The notes: generated from the letters alone by a model not told the origin. DNA of 35,050 bases from an uncultured Oscillospiraceae bacterium (GCA_910584835.1 CAJUEG010000023.1:1-35050), one strand, 5' to 3'. Shown: positions 22,835 to 31,300, numbered from the stretch's first letter. A program made the numbers and translations.

Positions 22835-24307
22835 ATGGAGTACTTGAAAGAAATATTTACCGTTACAAATCTATTGATGATGAACCTTGGCATGGCGGCG
22901 GGCATCATCATCGGGGCGCTGCCAGGACTGTCCGCTTTGCTGGCGGTAACGGTTGTTCTTCCCTTTACTTTTGGAATGGAATCGCTGCCGGGTATGTATC
23001 TGCTTCTGGGAACGTATTGTGGCGCGACATATGGCGGTTCCATTACAGCCATTCTCATCAATACACCGGGTACGCCAAATGCCGCATGTACGGTTTTGGA
23101 TGGCTATCCCCTGGCAAAAAGGGGACGGGCGGCGGACGCCCTGGAGACCGCGCTGGTGGGGTCCACCTTCGGCGGATTGTTCAGCTGCGGCGTGCTGTTC
23201 TTCCTGGCCCCGCTGATCGCGTCTTATGCGTTAAAGTTTGGCGCGCCGGAGTATTTTGCTTTGTGCGTGTTTGGGATCGTGATCGTGATTACGCTGATTG
23301 GAGATTCGCTGCGGAAAGGCGCCCTGATGGCTTTTTTGGGGCTTTTGATATCTACGATTGGGATCGATTCGATCAGCTCAACATCACGATTTATGTTTGG
23401 AAATCCCAATCTGCTGGCCGGCGTTCAAACCGTTGCCCTTATGCTTGGCATTTTTGCGGTGGGGGAGATCATGGTGCAGAGCGAAAACTCTGCGGCGGCC
23501 CGGAAGAAGGACCGGGTAGAGTTCCAAAAGAGAACGGTAAACCTGCCTGCCCTGCTTAAATATTGGAAGACCATGCTCCGTTCTTCCGTGATAGGCGTTG
23601 GCATAGGGGCGGTTCCGGGAACCGGCGGCGCGATAGCCGCGTTTATCAGCTATTCTCTTGCCAAAAAGCGTTCAAAAGAAGCGCAGGAGTTTGGAAACGG
23701 CTCCCTTGAGGGAGTGATCGCGCCGGAAACAGCGAATAACGCGGTGACAGGGGCGGCCCTGATCCCGCTGCTGACGCTGGGAATTCCGGGCGACGCCTGT
23801 ATGGCCGTCTTTTACGGCGCGCTGGTCATGCAGGGAATCACACCGGGGCCGTCCCTCTTCACTCAGGACAAATACTGGGTGTACTGTATTATGATCGGGC
23901 TGTTTGTTGTGAATATCTTTATGTATCTGCAAGGCCATATGTTTGCGAAGGCGTTTGCCAACGTGACAAAGATCCCCTTCTGCGTCCTTGTGCCGTGTAT
24001 TATGATGTTTTGCCTGCTGGGCGCCTACGCGATCCGAAACCTATTTTTCGACATCGTGGTTATGCTCCTGTTTGGCTTTGTCGCGTTTTTCCTGAAGCGC
24101 TGCAACTATCCCATGCCCCCGCTGGCAATTGGCGTGGTTTTGGGGCAATTGACGGAAAACAATCTGAGGAGGTCGGTGGCTCTTTCCAATGGAGGCTTTT
24201 CGATTTTCCTTCAGCGCCCCATTGCCCTGACGATCCTGATCATTTCCTTTGCCATCCTTTGTATAACGAGTATTCGCAGAAGCAAGCATCGGACGGATGC
24301 GGTATGA
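22835..24307 (+). CDS. tctA: Tripartite tricarboxylate transporter large permease
   Basis: TctA is the transport channel of the TTT system. The 490-residue protein has about 11-12 membrane segments and the family signatures GIIIGALPGLSALLAV near the start, TYGGSITAILINTPGTPNAA, and GAVPGTGGAIAAFISYSLAKK in the middle. ATG 22835 follows AAAGGAG by 6 bases; an upstream extension of 14 residues lacks a ribosome binding site. The gene is 28 bases after tctB and 20 bases before the sulfatase, so transporter and sulfatase are in one operon. Confidence 0.94.
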   Translation: MEYLKEIFTVTNLLMMNLGMAAGIIIGALPGLSALLAVTVVLPFTFGMESLPGMYLLLGTYCGATYGGSITAILINTPGTPNAACTVLDGYPLAKRGRAADALETALVGSTFGGLFSCGVLFFLAPLIASYALKFGAPEYFALCVFGIVIVITLIGDSLRKGALMAFLGLLISTIGIDSISSTSRFMFGNPNLLAGVQTVALMLGIFAVGEIMVQSENSAAARKKDRVEFQKRTVNLPALLKYWKTMLRSSVIGVGIGAVPGTGGAIAAFISYSLAKKRSKEAQEFGNGSLEGVIAPETANNAVTGAALIPLLTLGIPGDACMAVFYGALVMQGITPGPSLFTQDKYWVYCIMIGLFVVNIFMYLQGHMFAKAFANVTKIPFCVLVPCIMMFCLLGAYAIRNLFFDIVVMLLFGFVAFFLKRCNYPMPPLAIGVVLGQLTENNLRRSVALSNGGFSIFLQRPIALTILIISFAILCITSIRRSKHRTDAV

Positions 24308-24327
24308 GAGAGGAAAGGAGTATTTAA

Positions 24328-25782
24328 ATGGAACGGCCGAACATCCTTTTCATCATGACTGATGAGCAGCGGGGCGATGCGCTGGGGGGACTGCCGGGCA
24401 GTCCGGTGGACACGCCCTATTTGGAAGAATTGCGCAATGCGGGGGTCGATTTTCGGAGCGCCTATTCCGCATGCCCGGTCTGTATTCCGGCCCGAAGGAC
24501 TCTGATGAGCGGAAAAACCCCATATCATCAAGGGACTTTGATGAATTATAATATCCCGCTTGATTCGGTTACGCTGCCGGAACTTTTGAAGCAGGCGAAT
24601 TATCAAACGCACCTGTGCGGCAAGCTGCATCTTTTCCCTGAGCGCAAGCTGTATGGCTTTTGCAGCGCGGACTGGTCGGATGGGCCCTATGGAAGCGCCG
24701 CTGAGAATGATTATGAGCGATACCTGAAGGAGCACGGACTGTTTCGGGAGGCCGGTCTCGGCCACGGTCTGAGCTATAACGGGAAAATAGCTCGTCCCTG
24801 GCATTTGGAGGAGCGCTATCACTTTACCAACTGGTGTACCGAAAAAGCGCTGGAATTCTTGGAGCGGCGGGATCCCTCGGTGCCCTTTTTCCTGAACGTC
24901 AGCTATCATCAGCCCCACTCGCCCTGTACTCCCCCTCAGTACTATTTTGAAAAATACATGAAAAAGGTGCTGCCCGAGATCCCATATGGAGACTGGGAAG
25001 GCGAATTGCCGAATACGCAGACAGGGATGCCGGTAAATGCCTGGAGAATCGACGTCAGCGACCCGGCAATGCAGGGATACCGTGCGGGATATTATGGCTG
25101 CATTGAGCACATTGATCATCAGATCGGACGGCTTATGTACAAACTCCCCGAAAACACCATCGTGATCTTTGCCTCTGATCACGGAGAGATGCTGGGTGAC
25201 CATGGCTGGGTCAGAAAGCGCTCGGCATATGAGGGCTCGGCCCATATCCCGCTGTTTTTTGTGTTCCCTAAGGAATTTGCGGAGCGGAAGGGGATCAAGA
25301 GAGGAGTCAGCGTGTCCCATGCCGTGGAGCTGATGGATATTATGCCCACTGTTTTGGACCTGCTTGATCTGGATATTCCCGAAACGCTGGACGGGATATC
25401 GCTGCTGCCCGCAATGCGTGGAGAGGCGCTCAAGCGTGAATATATCCACGGAGAGTGCGCCAGAATGGAGACGATCAACAGCGGGATGCAGTATCTGACC
25501 GATGGCAAGGTAAAATATATCTGGTATCCCGGCCTGGGGAAGGAGCAGCTCTTCGATCTTGAGAACGACCCGCATGAGCTTCATGACTGCTCCGGGGACT
25601 TGGACTGCCAAGAGATGCTGGCACTGTGGCGGCAGCGGCTGGTAAAGGAGCTGGAGGGAAGGGGCGAAGGCTTCGTCTCAAACGGCCGATTGGTTAAGCT
25701 GAACGGCCCTACCCGACTGTGCGTTGATGAAGGACAAAAAAACGGTGACGTAGGGATTTCCAATACGGTGTCCTTTTTCTGA
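24328..25782 (+). CDS. Cytoplasmic formylglycine-dependent sulfatase (S1 family)
   Basis: S1 sulfatases hydrolyse sulfate esters and need a Cys or Ser converted to formylglycine. The 484-residue protein starts NILFIMTDEQRGDAL, giving metal ligands Asp12, Glu13 and Gln14 (Glu replaces the more usual second Asp). The core motif Cys52-Ile-Pro-Ala-Arg followed by RTLMSGKTP fits C-x-P-S/A-R. The late metal site is SDHGEMLGDHG with Asp284 and His285. There is no signal peptide, so the substrate must be imported first, consistent with the TTT genes directly upstream. AGGAAAGGAG precedes the ATG. The maturase is not in the window. A phosphonate monoester or phosphodiester hydrolase of the same superfamily is the main alternative. 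Confidence 0.87.
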   Translation: MERPNILFIMTDEQRGDALGGLPGSPVDTPYLEELRNAGVDFRSAYSACPVCIPARRTLMSGKTPYHQGTLMNYNIPLDSVTLPELLKQANYQTHLCGKLHLFPERKLYGFCSADWSDGPYGSAAENDYERYLKEHGLFREAGLGHGLSYNGKIARPWHLEERYHFTNWCTEKALEFLERRDPSVPFFLNVSYHQPHSPCTPPQYYFEKYMKKVLPEIPYGDWEGELPNTQTGMPVNAWRIDVSDPAMQGYRAGYYGCIEHIDHQIGRLMYKLPENTIVIFASDHGEMLGDHGWVRKRSAYEGSAHIPLFFVFPKEFAERKGIKRGVSVSHAVELMDIMPTVLDLLDLDIPETLDGISLLPAMRGEALKREYIHGECARMETINSGMQYLTDGKVKYIWYPGLGKEQLFDLENDPHELHDCSGDLDCQEMLALWRQRLVKELEGRGEGFVSNGRLVKLNGPTRLCVDEGQKNGDVGISNTVSFF

Positions 25783-25845
25783 GCAAAAGGCCCTGCGTAA
25801 GGCTGTTCAACGGGAATTAGATGCAGGAAAGTGAGATGGTATACA

Positions 25846-26880
25846 ATGCGGACGCTTTCAATTTTAGAGCCGGGGAGGCTGGTGATGGAGGATCTGCCCC
25901 GGCCGGCGCTGACACAGGGCAGCGCCATTGTCAGGATCGAGGCCTGCGGTATCTGCGGCTCTGATGTCACGGCCTATCGGGGGAGCAATCCCACAATGAA
26001 ATACCCGGTTCATGGCCTGGGCCACGAGGGCGTGGGCACCATCGTGGAGATCGGTGAGAACGAACAGGGCCTTGAGGTGGGAGACCGGGTGGCGCTGGAG
26101 CCCTATGTGCCCGATTTTACCTGCCACATGTGCGGGGAGGGACGGTTTAACAACTGCGCGGACCTGCATGTGTGCGGCGTGCACAAGGACGGGATGATGA
26201 CCGAGTATTTCTCCCATCCCACCCGCCTTTGCTATCGCCTGCCTGACGGGCTGGACTTTATCCGGGCCGCCCTGGTAGAGCCGCTCACCATCGGCCTCCA
26301 CAGCGTCACCCGGGCGAGGGTGCGTGCCGGCGACTATGTCGTCATCACCGGTGCGGGCACCATTGGCCTGATGGCGGCCTTTGGCTGCCGGAGCTATGGC
26401 GCGGTACCCATCCTGGTGGATGTGGTGCAGGAGCGGCTGGACTTTGCCAGGGATGAGCTGGGGATGCCCCATGTGTTCAACAGCAAAAACGGAGATCTCG
26501 TGGAATATTTGAAGGAAGTGACCAGGGGCAGTATGGCCCAGGCACTGATTGAGTGCACCGGCGCCGCGCCCATCCATGCCGCCATGCACGACTATGTGTG
26601 GCACGGCGGCCGGATCGCGCTGGTGGGCTGGCCTCATGGGATGACCACCCTGAATCAGACTCGCTTGATGCAGAAAGAAATCGATGTCCTTCCCTGCCGG
26701 AATTCCTGCGGCAAGTTTCCTGAGGCAATCAAGCTGATCGAGGGCGGTACGCTGCCCATTCAGAAGATGATCACAAAAACGATTTCTCTGGAGGAGTGTG
26801 AAGCGGCGATCAAGGACATGATCGAGCGCCCTGGTGATTATTTGAAGGTAATTATTGATTTCAAGACAGGAGCGGTTTGA
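25846..26880 (+). CDS. Zinc-containing alcohol dehydrogenase, polyol dehydrogenase-like (first copy)
   Basis: This 344-residue NAD(P)-dependent medium-chain dehydrogenase has the catalytic zinc motif CGICGSDVTAYRG and GLGHEGVG near the N-terminus and the cofactor loop ITGAGTIGLMAA near 170. In the structural zinc lobe only three cysteines are seen (CHMCGEGRFNNC); the first of the usual four appears to be Asp in PDFTC, so zinc binding there may be weakened. ATG 25846 is preferred to the upstream GTG at 25831, which lies almost on its own AGGAAA site. It ends one base before the aldolase ATG. Relatives oxidise sorbitol, threonine, galactitol phosphate and similar secondary alcohols. Here it may oxidise the desulfated polyol or acid; that is inference. 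Confidence 0.87.
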   Translation: MRTLSILEPGRLVMEDLPRPALTQGSAIVRIEACGICGSDVTAYRGSNPTMKYPVHGLGHEGVGTIVEIGENEQGLEVGDRVALEPYVPDFTCHMCGEGRFNNCADLHVCGVHKDGMMTEYFSHPTRLCYRLPDGLDFIRAALVEPLTIGLHSVTRARVRAGDYVVITGAGTIGLMAAFGCRSYGAVPILVDVVQERLDFARDELGMPHVFNSKNGDLVEYLKEVTRGSMAQALIECTGAAPIHAAMHDYVWHGGRIALVGWPHGMTTLNQTRLMQKEIDVLPCRNSCGKFPEAIKLIEGGTLPIQKMITKTISLEECEAAIKDMIERPGDYLKVIIDFKTGAV

Positions 26881-26881
26881 T

Positions 26882-27736
26882 ATGCTGGTATCATCCAAAG
26901 AAATGTTGGAAAAGGCATATAAAAACGGCTATGCCGTACCTGCCATCAATACACAAGGCGGAACCTATGACATTATCCGGGCGGTTTGCCTTGCCGCGGA
27001 AGAATGTGGTTCGCCTGTGATTTTAGCGCATTATTTGAGCACAGGAGCCTATTCCGGCCACGCCTGGTTTGCGGAAACGGCCAAATGGCTGGCGAATCAG
27101 GTGAAGGTGCCGGTGGCGATCCATCTAGATCATGGAGACACCTTTGAACATTGCGTGGAGATGCTCCGCTATGGTTTCACGTCCTTGATGTATGATGGCT
27201 CCGCCTGTTCGCTGGAGGAGAACGCACGGCAGACCAATTTAGTCATTCGGGCGGCGCATGCGGTAAATGTCCCGGTGGAAGCGGAGATTGGCGAGCTTGC
27301 GCGGCTGGATGATCAGGGAAGGGTGATTGGCGAGTCAAACATGGCAGATCCGGAAAATGTGCGCCGTTTCCTTGAGATGTGCGCGCCGGATTCCCTGGCA
27401 ATCGGCATTGGAAACGCCCATGGATTTTATAAAGGGCCTGTCAATATCAACCTGGAGATTTTAGAAGCGTGCCGGAGCTTTACCGACGTCCCCTTTGTCT
27501 TGCACGGCTGCACCGGGATGGACGATTCCCTGGTTAAGCAGGCAATTTCATATGGCGTTGCGAAAATCAATTTTGGCACGCAGGTTCGGTATCAATATGT
27601 AGATTACATACGCCAAGGGCTGGCTCAGGGTGTCGACCAGGGACATGCCTGGCGATTAAGCCAATTCGCCTGCCAGCAGCTGATACCGGACATCAAAAAG
27701 ATCATTGCGTTGTCCGGCGCTGAGGGAAAGGCGTAG
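26882..27736 (+). CDS. Class II (zinc) fructose/tagatose-bisphosphate-type aldolase
   Basis: Class II aldolases cleave ketose (bis)phosphates to dihydroxyacetone phosphate and an aldehyde. The 284-residue protein has HLDHG with catalytic Asp83 and zinc ligand His84, YDGSA, zinc ligand His180 in GNAHGFYKG, and HGCTGMDD with His208. Length and motifs fit the GatY/KbaY/FbaA group; the usual HGSSG reads HGCTG. It follows the dehydrogenase with a one-base gap. With the phosphofructokinase-like and TIM-like genes it suggests a complete kinase-aldolase-isomerase branch. Whether the substrate is tagatose or fructose bisphosphate, or an unusual ketose phosphate, cannot be told. Confidence 0.9.
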   Translation: MLVSSKEMLEKAYKNGYAVPAINTQGGTYDIIRAVCLAAEECGSPVILAHYLSTGAYSGHAWFAETAKWLANQVKVPVAIHLDHGDTFEHCVEMLRYGFTSLMYDGSACSLEENARQTNLVIRAAHAVNVPVEAEIGELARLDDQGRVIGESNMADPENVRRFLEMCAPDSLAIGIGNAHGFYKGPVNINLEILEACRSFTDVPFVLHGCTGMDDSLVKQAISYGVAKINFGTQVRYQYVDYIRQGLAQGVDQGHAWRLSQFACQQLIPDIKKIIALSGAEGKA

Positions 27737-27739
27737 CGA

Positions 27740-27774
27740 GGCGCTGTGGAAAATACGATCCACAATAAAGCGCC
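27740..27774 (+). other. Imperfect hairpin after the aldolase gene
   Basis: GGCGCT/AGCGCC (27740-27745 with 27769-27774) encloses GTGGA/TCCAC (27746-27750 with 27759-27763), with an AATAA bulge. No T run follows, so termination is uncertain; it may reduce read-through into the regulator gene. Confidence 0.4.
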
Positions 27775-27851
27775 GCACTGCCCGAAGGAGGGGGAATGGG
27801 AGTTCTGCGGCAGGCAGCGCTTTGACATGGCGGCAAAAATGCTGATGAAAA

Positions 27852-27880
27852 TTGCAATACCTGGCAAATTGTGCTACTAT
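27852..27880 (+). promoter_or_regulatory. Putative promoter of the second LacI gene
   Basis: TTGCAA (27852-27857), a 17-base spacer and TACTAT (27875-27880) lie in the 230-base gap between the aldolase and regulator genes. The boxes match consensus at four positions each, so this is moderate evidence. Confidence 0.45.
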
Positions 27881-27966
27881 AACAATAAGCCCGGTGGACA
27901 AGGACGAGTGAAGGCAGTCCTTTTAAGCGGGGACAGAATGTGACGGGGAAAGGGGAAACGGCGGGA

Positions 27967-28974
27967 ATGAGTGGCAGAATCAAATGTGCCACACGGGCCG
28001 ATGTGGCGGAGCGGGCGGGCGTCAGCGTGACGGTTGTATCCTATGTGATGAACAACAACCGCTATGTGGATCAGGATAAGCGGGAGCGGGTGCTAAAGGC
28101 TGCCCGGGAACTGAACTACACCCCCAATAATATCGCCCTGGCCCTTCGGGGAAAAAACAGCGGCCAGATCCTGTTTATTGTGGACAGCCCCGCCAACGAG
28201 CGCCTGGGCTACCTGATGCGGGGGATGGATCAGTACGCTTATGAAAAAGGAAGCGTGGTCACCCTCTGCGCCACCCGCAACGACCCCGAATTTGTGCGCC
28301 AGGTGATCCGGCGCAGATTCGACGGGATCATTGTCAGCTCCCTTCAATTAGACGAGCAATACATTCGGGAGTTTATCCGCTCGGGCATCCCCGTGGTGCT
28401 GCTGCTGACCCACGAGTATGGATCGGTGGAGGGCGCCGCGAAAATCGGGACGGGACTGCGCCACGGCGCGCAGAGCGCGGTGCGTTTTCTCTACGATAAG
28501 GGCTGCCGGAATTTTGTGTACATAGACCGTTTTTCCGCCCGAAACCATTTCAGCGATATGAATGACTGCCGTCTTTCCGGCTTTGTGACGGCCTGCCGGG
28601 AGCTTGGCGTGGCGTGGGAGGACCGGATCATCAGCGGCTGTACAGACGCCGGGATGATGCAGGACAGGCTGGAGGCATTTGCAAAAGCACATCCGGTAGA
28701 CGCCGTGGTGGGCAGAAATGACCGGGTGGCCTGCTACGCCATGCGCGGCCTTATGAAGCGGGGGTATCGGATTCCGCAGGAGGTTAAGGTTGTCGGCTTC
28801 GACGATTCCAGCATCTGCAACCTGGTAACGCCGACCCTGACCTCAGTCCATCTGGAGGATGATGAGATCTGCCGGGAGGCCATTGAACGGATCTATCGTC
28901 TTCGGGATGGAGAGGAGATCAAGGAAACGCCTCATTTCGCAACTACGATCATTGAACGGAACAGCACAGGATAG
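27967..28974 (+). CDS. LacI family transcriptional regulator of the TTT/sulfatase island
   Basis: This 335-residue repressor starts with a LacI helix-turn-helix (ATRADVAERAGVSVTVVSYVMN, then NNRYVD) and a hinge, followed by a sugar-binding-like sensor domain ending with the conserved KVVGFDDSSICNLVTPTLTSVHL. ATG 27967 is preferred, with AAAGGGG about 10 bases upstream; a GTG at 27940 would add nine residues. It is in the middle of the island, and the TACACACGTGTGTA palindromes before tctC and before the TIM gene have the CG-centred form expected for its operators. The effector is presumably an intermediate of the pathway. The last gene group (pfk onward) starts 36 bases after it. Confidence 0.92.
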   Translation: MSGRIKCATRADVAERAGVSVTVVSYVMNNNRYVDQDKRERVLKAARELNYTPNNIALALRGKNSGQILFIVDSPANERLGYLMRGMDQYAYEKGSVVTLCATRNDPEFVRQVIRRRFDGIIVSSLQLDEQYIREFIRSGIPVVLLLTHEYGSVEGAAKIGTGLRHGAQSAVRFLYDKGCRNFVYIDRFSARNHFSDMNDCRLSGFVTACRELGVAWEDRIISGCTDAGMMQDRLEAFAKAHPVDAVVGRNDRVACYAMRGLMKRGYRIPQEVKVVGFDDSSICNLVTPTLTSVHLEDDEICREAIERIYRLRDGEEIKETPHFATTIIERNSTG

Positions 28975-29010
28975 CCGGGCTGTTTTCCAAATAGGAGGAG
29001 TTGATATCTG

Positions 29011-30180
29011 ATGTCCGCAAACGCGCTGATCGTACATGGGGGCGCGCCTACGGCGGTGATCAACGCGTCGCTGTATGGCGCCATTTGCGAAGCCAAACGG
29101 CACCCGGAGATCAAAGGCTTTTATGCGGCCTCCGGGGGCGCGGGGGCTATTGTGCGGGAAGAGTTCATTGATCTCTTTTCCATCCCGGAGGCCACGCTGG
29201 AGCTGCTGCCCGGCACCCCGGCGTCGGCCATCGGCACATCCCGGGACCCTCTGCTGGAGGAGGATTACGACGGCATCGCCCGGGTCTTGAAACGGCGGGA
29301 TATCCGCTATGTGTTTTTTACCGGGGGGAATGGCTCCATGGACGCCTGCGGCAAGGTCCATCAGGCCTGCCAAAGGGCGGGGATAGGCATTAGCGTGGTG
29401 GGGATACCCAAGACCATAGACAATGACCTTGCGGTCACCGACCATGCCCCCGGATTTGGAAGCGCCGCCCGGTACCTTGCGGCCACTGTCAGCGAGGTGA
29501 GCCAGGATATCCTGGCTCTTCCCATCCATGTGTGTGTGCTGGAGACCATGGGACGAAATGCCGGCTGGCTTACAGCGGCCAGCGCCTTGGCCCGCAGCGG
29601 GAACGGGGACGGGCCCGATTTGATCTGTCTGCCCGAACGGGCCTTTGACGAAGATCAATTTCTGGCGGATATAGAGCGCCTGCGCAGCCGGAAGAGCGGC
29701 ATTTTGGTGGTGGCCAGCGAGGGCCTGAGAGATAAGGATGGAAAACCCATTGTAGAGCCTGTTTTTCAGGCGGGCCGCGCGGTCTACTATGGAGATGTGG
29801 GGGCCCATTTGGCAAACCTGATCATTAAGAAGCTGGGGATCAAGGCCAGAAGTGAAAAGCCTGGGATCTGCGGCCGGGCCAGCATCGCCTTTCAGTCCCA
29901 GGTGGACCGGGAGGAGGCTGTTCTGGCAGGCCGGGAGGCCGTAAAGGCCGCCGTTCGGGGTGAGACAGGAGTCATGGTAGGCTTTGAGCGTACGGCCGGC
30001 GAGGAGTACCGTGTACGCACCATTCTGATCCCGGTGGAACAGGTGATGCTGAACGAACGGGTCTTGCCAGCGGCCTATATCAATCAAGAGGGAAACGATG
30101 TGACAGACGCTTTTGTGAATTGGTGCCGCCCCTTGCTGGGCGCTCCTTTGCGGAGTTTTGCCCGGTTGAGGAACATGTGA
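29011..30180 (+). CDS. Phosphofructokinase family protein with an unusual GGNGS nucleotide motif
   Basis: This 389-residue PfkA-fold kinase resembles 6-phosphofructokinases. The phosphate-donor loop reads Gly105-Gly-Asn107-Gly108-Ser. ATP enzymes have GGDGS, and pyrophosphate enzymes GGDDS or GGNDS. The second motif is PKTIDND (Lys134, catalytic Asp137), where Lys is typical of pyrophosphate-dependent or mixed enzymes and ATP enzymes have Gly. So one motif points to ATP and the other to pyrophosphate. AGGAGG lies 12 bases before the ATG at 29011. In this island it would phosphorylate a ketose phosphate (or free sugar) ahead of the class II aldolase. Because the donor and substrate are uncertain, no pfkA symbol is given. 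Confidence 0.85.
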   Translation: MSANALIVHGGAPTAVINASLYGAICEAKRHPEIKGFYAASGGAGAIVREEFIDLFSIPEATLELLPGTPASAIGTSRDPLLEEDYDGIARVLKRRDIRYVFFTGGNGSMDACGKVHQACQRAGIGISVVGIPKTIDNDLAVTDHAPGFGSAARYLAATVSEVSQDILALPIHVCVLETMGRNAGWLTAASALARSGNGDGPDLICLPERAFDEDQFLADIERLRSRKSGILVVASEGLRDKDGKPIVEPVFQAGRAVYYGDVGAHLANLIIKKLGIKARSEKPGICGRASIAFQSQVDREEAVLAGREAVKAAVRGETGVMVGFERTAGEEYRVRTILIPVEQVMLNERVLPAAYINQEGNDVTDAFVNWCRPLLGAPLRSFARLRNM

Positions 30181-30204
30181 GACACCGCTTTTTTATGCCC
30201 TTGG

Positions 30205-30218
30205 TACATACGTGTGTA
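30205..30218 (+). promoter_or_regulatory. LacI-type operator copy before the TIM-like gene
   Basis: TACATACGTGTGTA matches 13 of 14 positions of the perfect palindrome at 21116. It lies in a 210-base gap between the phosphofructokinase and TIM-like genes. I could not find a convincing -35/-10 pair beside it. Apart from this site and GC-rich inverted stretches near 30300-30365, the gap holds nothing I recognise. Confidence 0.5.
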
Positions 30219-30390
30219 TGTGGGGGCTAACAAGTTGGGAGCCTGGCGGTGACGGGAAAACCGATACGATAGCGCCAATGCGGGCTATTCTGAAGGCAGC
30301 CGGCCGTATGGGGCGGGGCCGCCAGCCGCGATGCGGAGCCGGTCCCCTGCGGGCCGGCGGCCCGGCGGGAAAGAGAGAGGGGATCTGAAA

Positions 30391-31227
30391 ATGAAGCATA
30401 TCTATCTCAATCTGAAACGATTTGACGTCCCGGTGGAGCTGGGGGGCGTGAACCGGCTGGCGCCGGTGGAACATTGGGCGCAGACCGTTGTGCACGGCAT
30501 CCAAGAGGGCCTGAAGCGCTATCATCCGGCCCAGGCCGAATTCGCGGTCTTTTTTCCGGAGGCCTATCTGCTGCCCGCTTCTGGGGCCAGGTGTCCCGGA
30601 AGTCCCGTGCGTCTTGGCTGCCAGGGGGTCTTTCGGGCGGATACGGCGGCGGGAGGTAATTTTGGGGCCTTTACCACCAACCGCCCCGCCCACGCCGCGG
30701 CGGCCCTGGGCTGTACCCATACGCTCATCGGCCACTGCGAGGAGCGCGGCGACAAGGCGGGGGTACTGGCTGAGGCGGGGGTGCGCAACACCGCCGCCGT
30801 CAACCGTCTTTTGAACCAGGAGGTGCTTGCGGCCCAGGCCGCGGGGCTAAGCGTGCTCTATTGTGTGGGAGAAAAGAGCGAGGAGCAGGATTGCTGGCAG
30901 GAGGTGCTGGGAGAACAGCTGGACGTGGGACTCCAGGGCGCGGACAAACGCAGGGTGGTCATTGCCTATGAGCCGGTGTGGTCCATCGGCCCCGGCAAGA
31001 CCCCGGCGGACAGGCCCTATATCACGAAAATCGCGGCCTTCATCAAGGAGCGCACCGGGGGGCTGGATGTGGTGTACGGCGGCGGCCTGAAGCGGGACAA
31101 CGCCCGGATGCTGGCCTCGATCCCTGAGATCGACGGGGGCCTTATTGCGCTGACACGTTTCAGCGGGGAGATCGGCTTCTACCCAGAAGAGTATCTGGAG
31201 ATCGTGAGCCTCTATCTGAATCATTAA
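30391..31227 (+). CDS. Triose-phosphate isomerase family protein, divergent paralogue
   Basis: This 278-residue protein is a TIM homologue. It keeps the catalytic trio: Lys9 in NLKRF, His115 in LIGHCEERGD and Glu194 in AYEPVWSIGPGKTP. Normal TIM holds the substrate phosphate with GGS in YGGSVK and with GG in the segment DGxLVGGASL. Here these read YGGGLK and DGGLIALTRF, so the second glycine pair is Ala253-Leu254. The substrate may therefore not be plain triose phosphate; TIM paralogues isomerising tetrulose phosphates in erythritol catabolism are a precedent. ATG 30391 follows GAGAGGGG; a longer frame begins without a ribosome binding site. It would process a product of the aldolase. Confidence 0.85.
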   Translation: MKHIYLNLKRFDVPVELGGVNRLAPVEHWAQTVVHGIQEGLKRYHPAQAEFAVFFPEAYLLPASGARCPGSPVRLGCQGVFRADTAAGGNFGAFTTNRPAHAAAALGCTHTLIGHCEERGDKAGVLAEAGVRNTAAVNRLLNQEVLAAQAAGLSVLYCVGEKSEEQDCWQEVLGEQLDVGLQGADKRRVVIAYEPVWSIGPGKTPADRPYITKIAAFIKERTGGLDVVYGGGLKRDNARMLASIPEIDGGLIALTRFSGEIGFYPEEYLEIVSLYLNH

Positions 31228-31300
31228 GGGAGCGCGGAAACCGGCCTGCGTGCCGGCCCGCTCTCCAGGTACACCTGCAAAACAAAGGAAGGAAATATTT

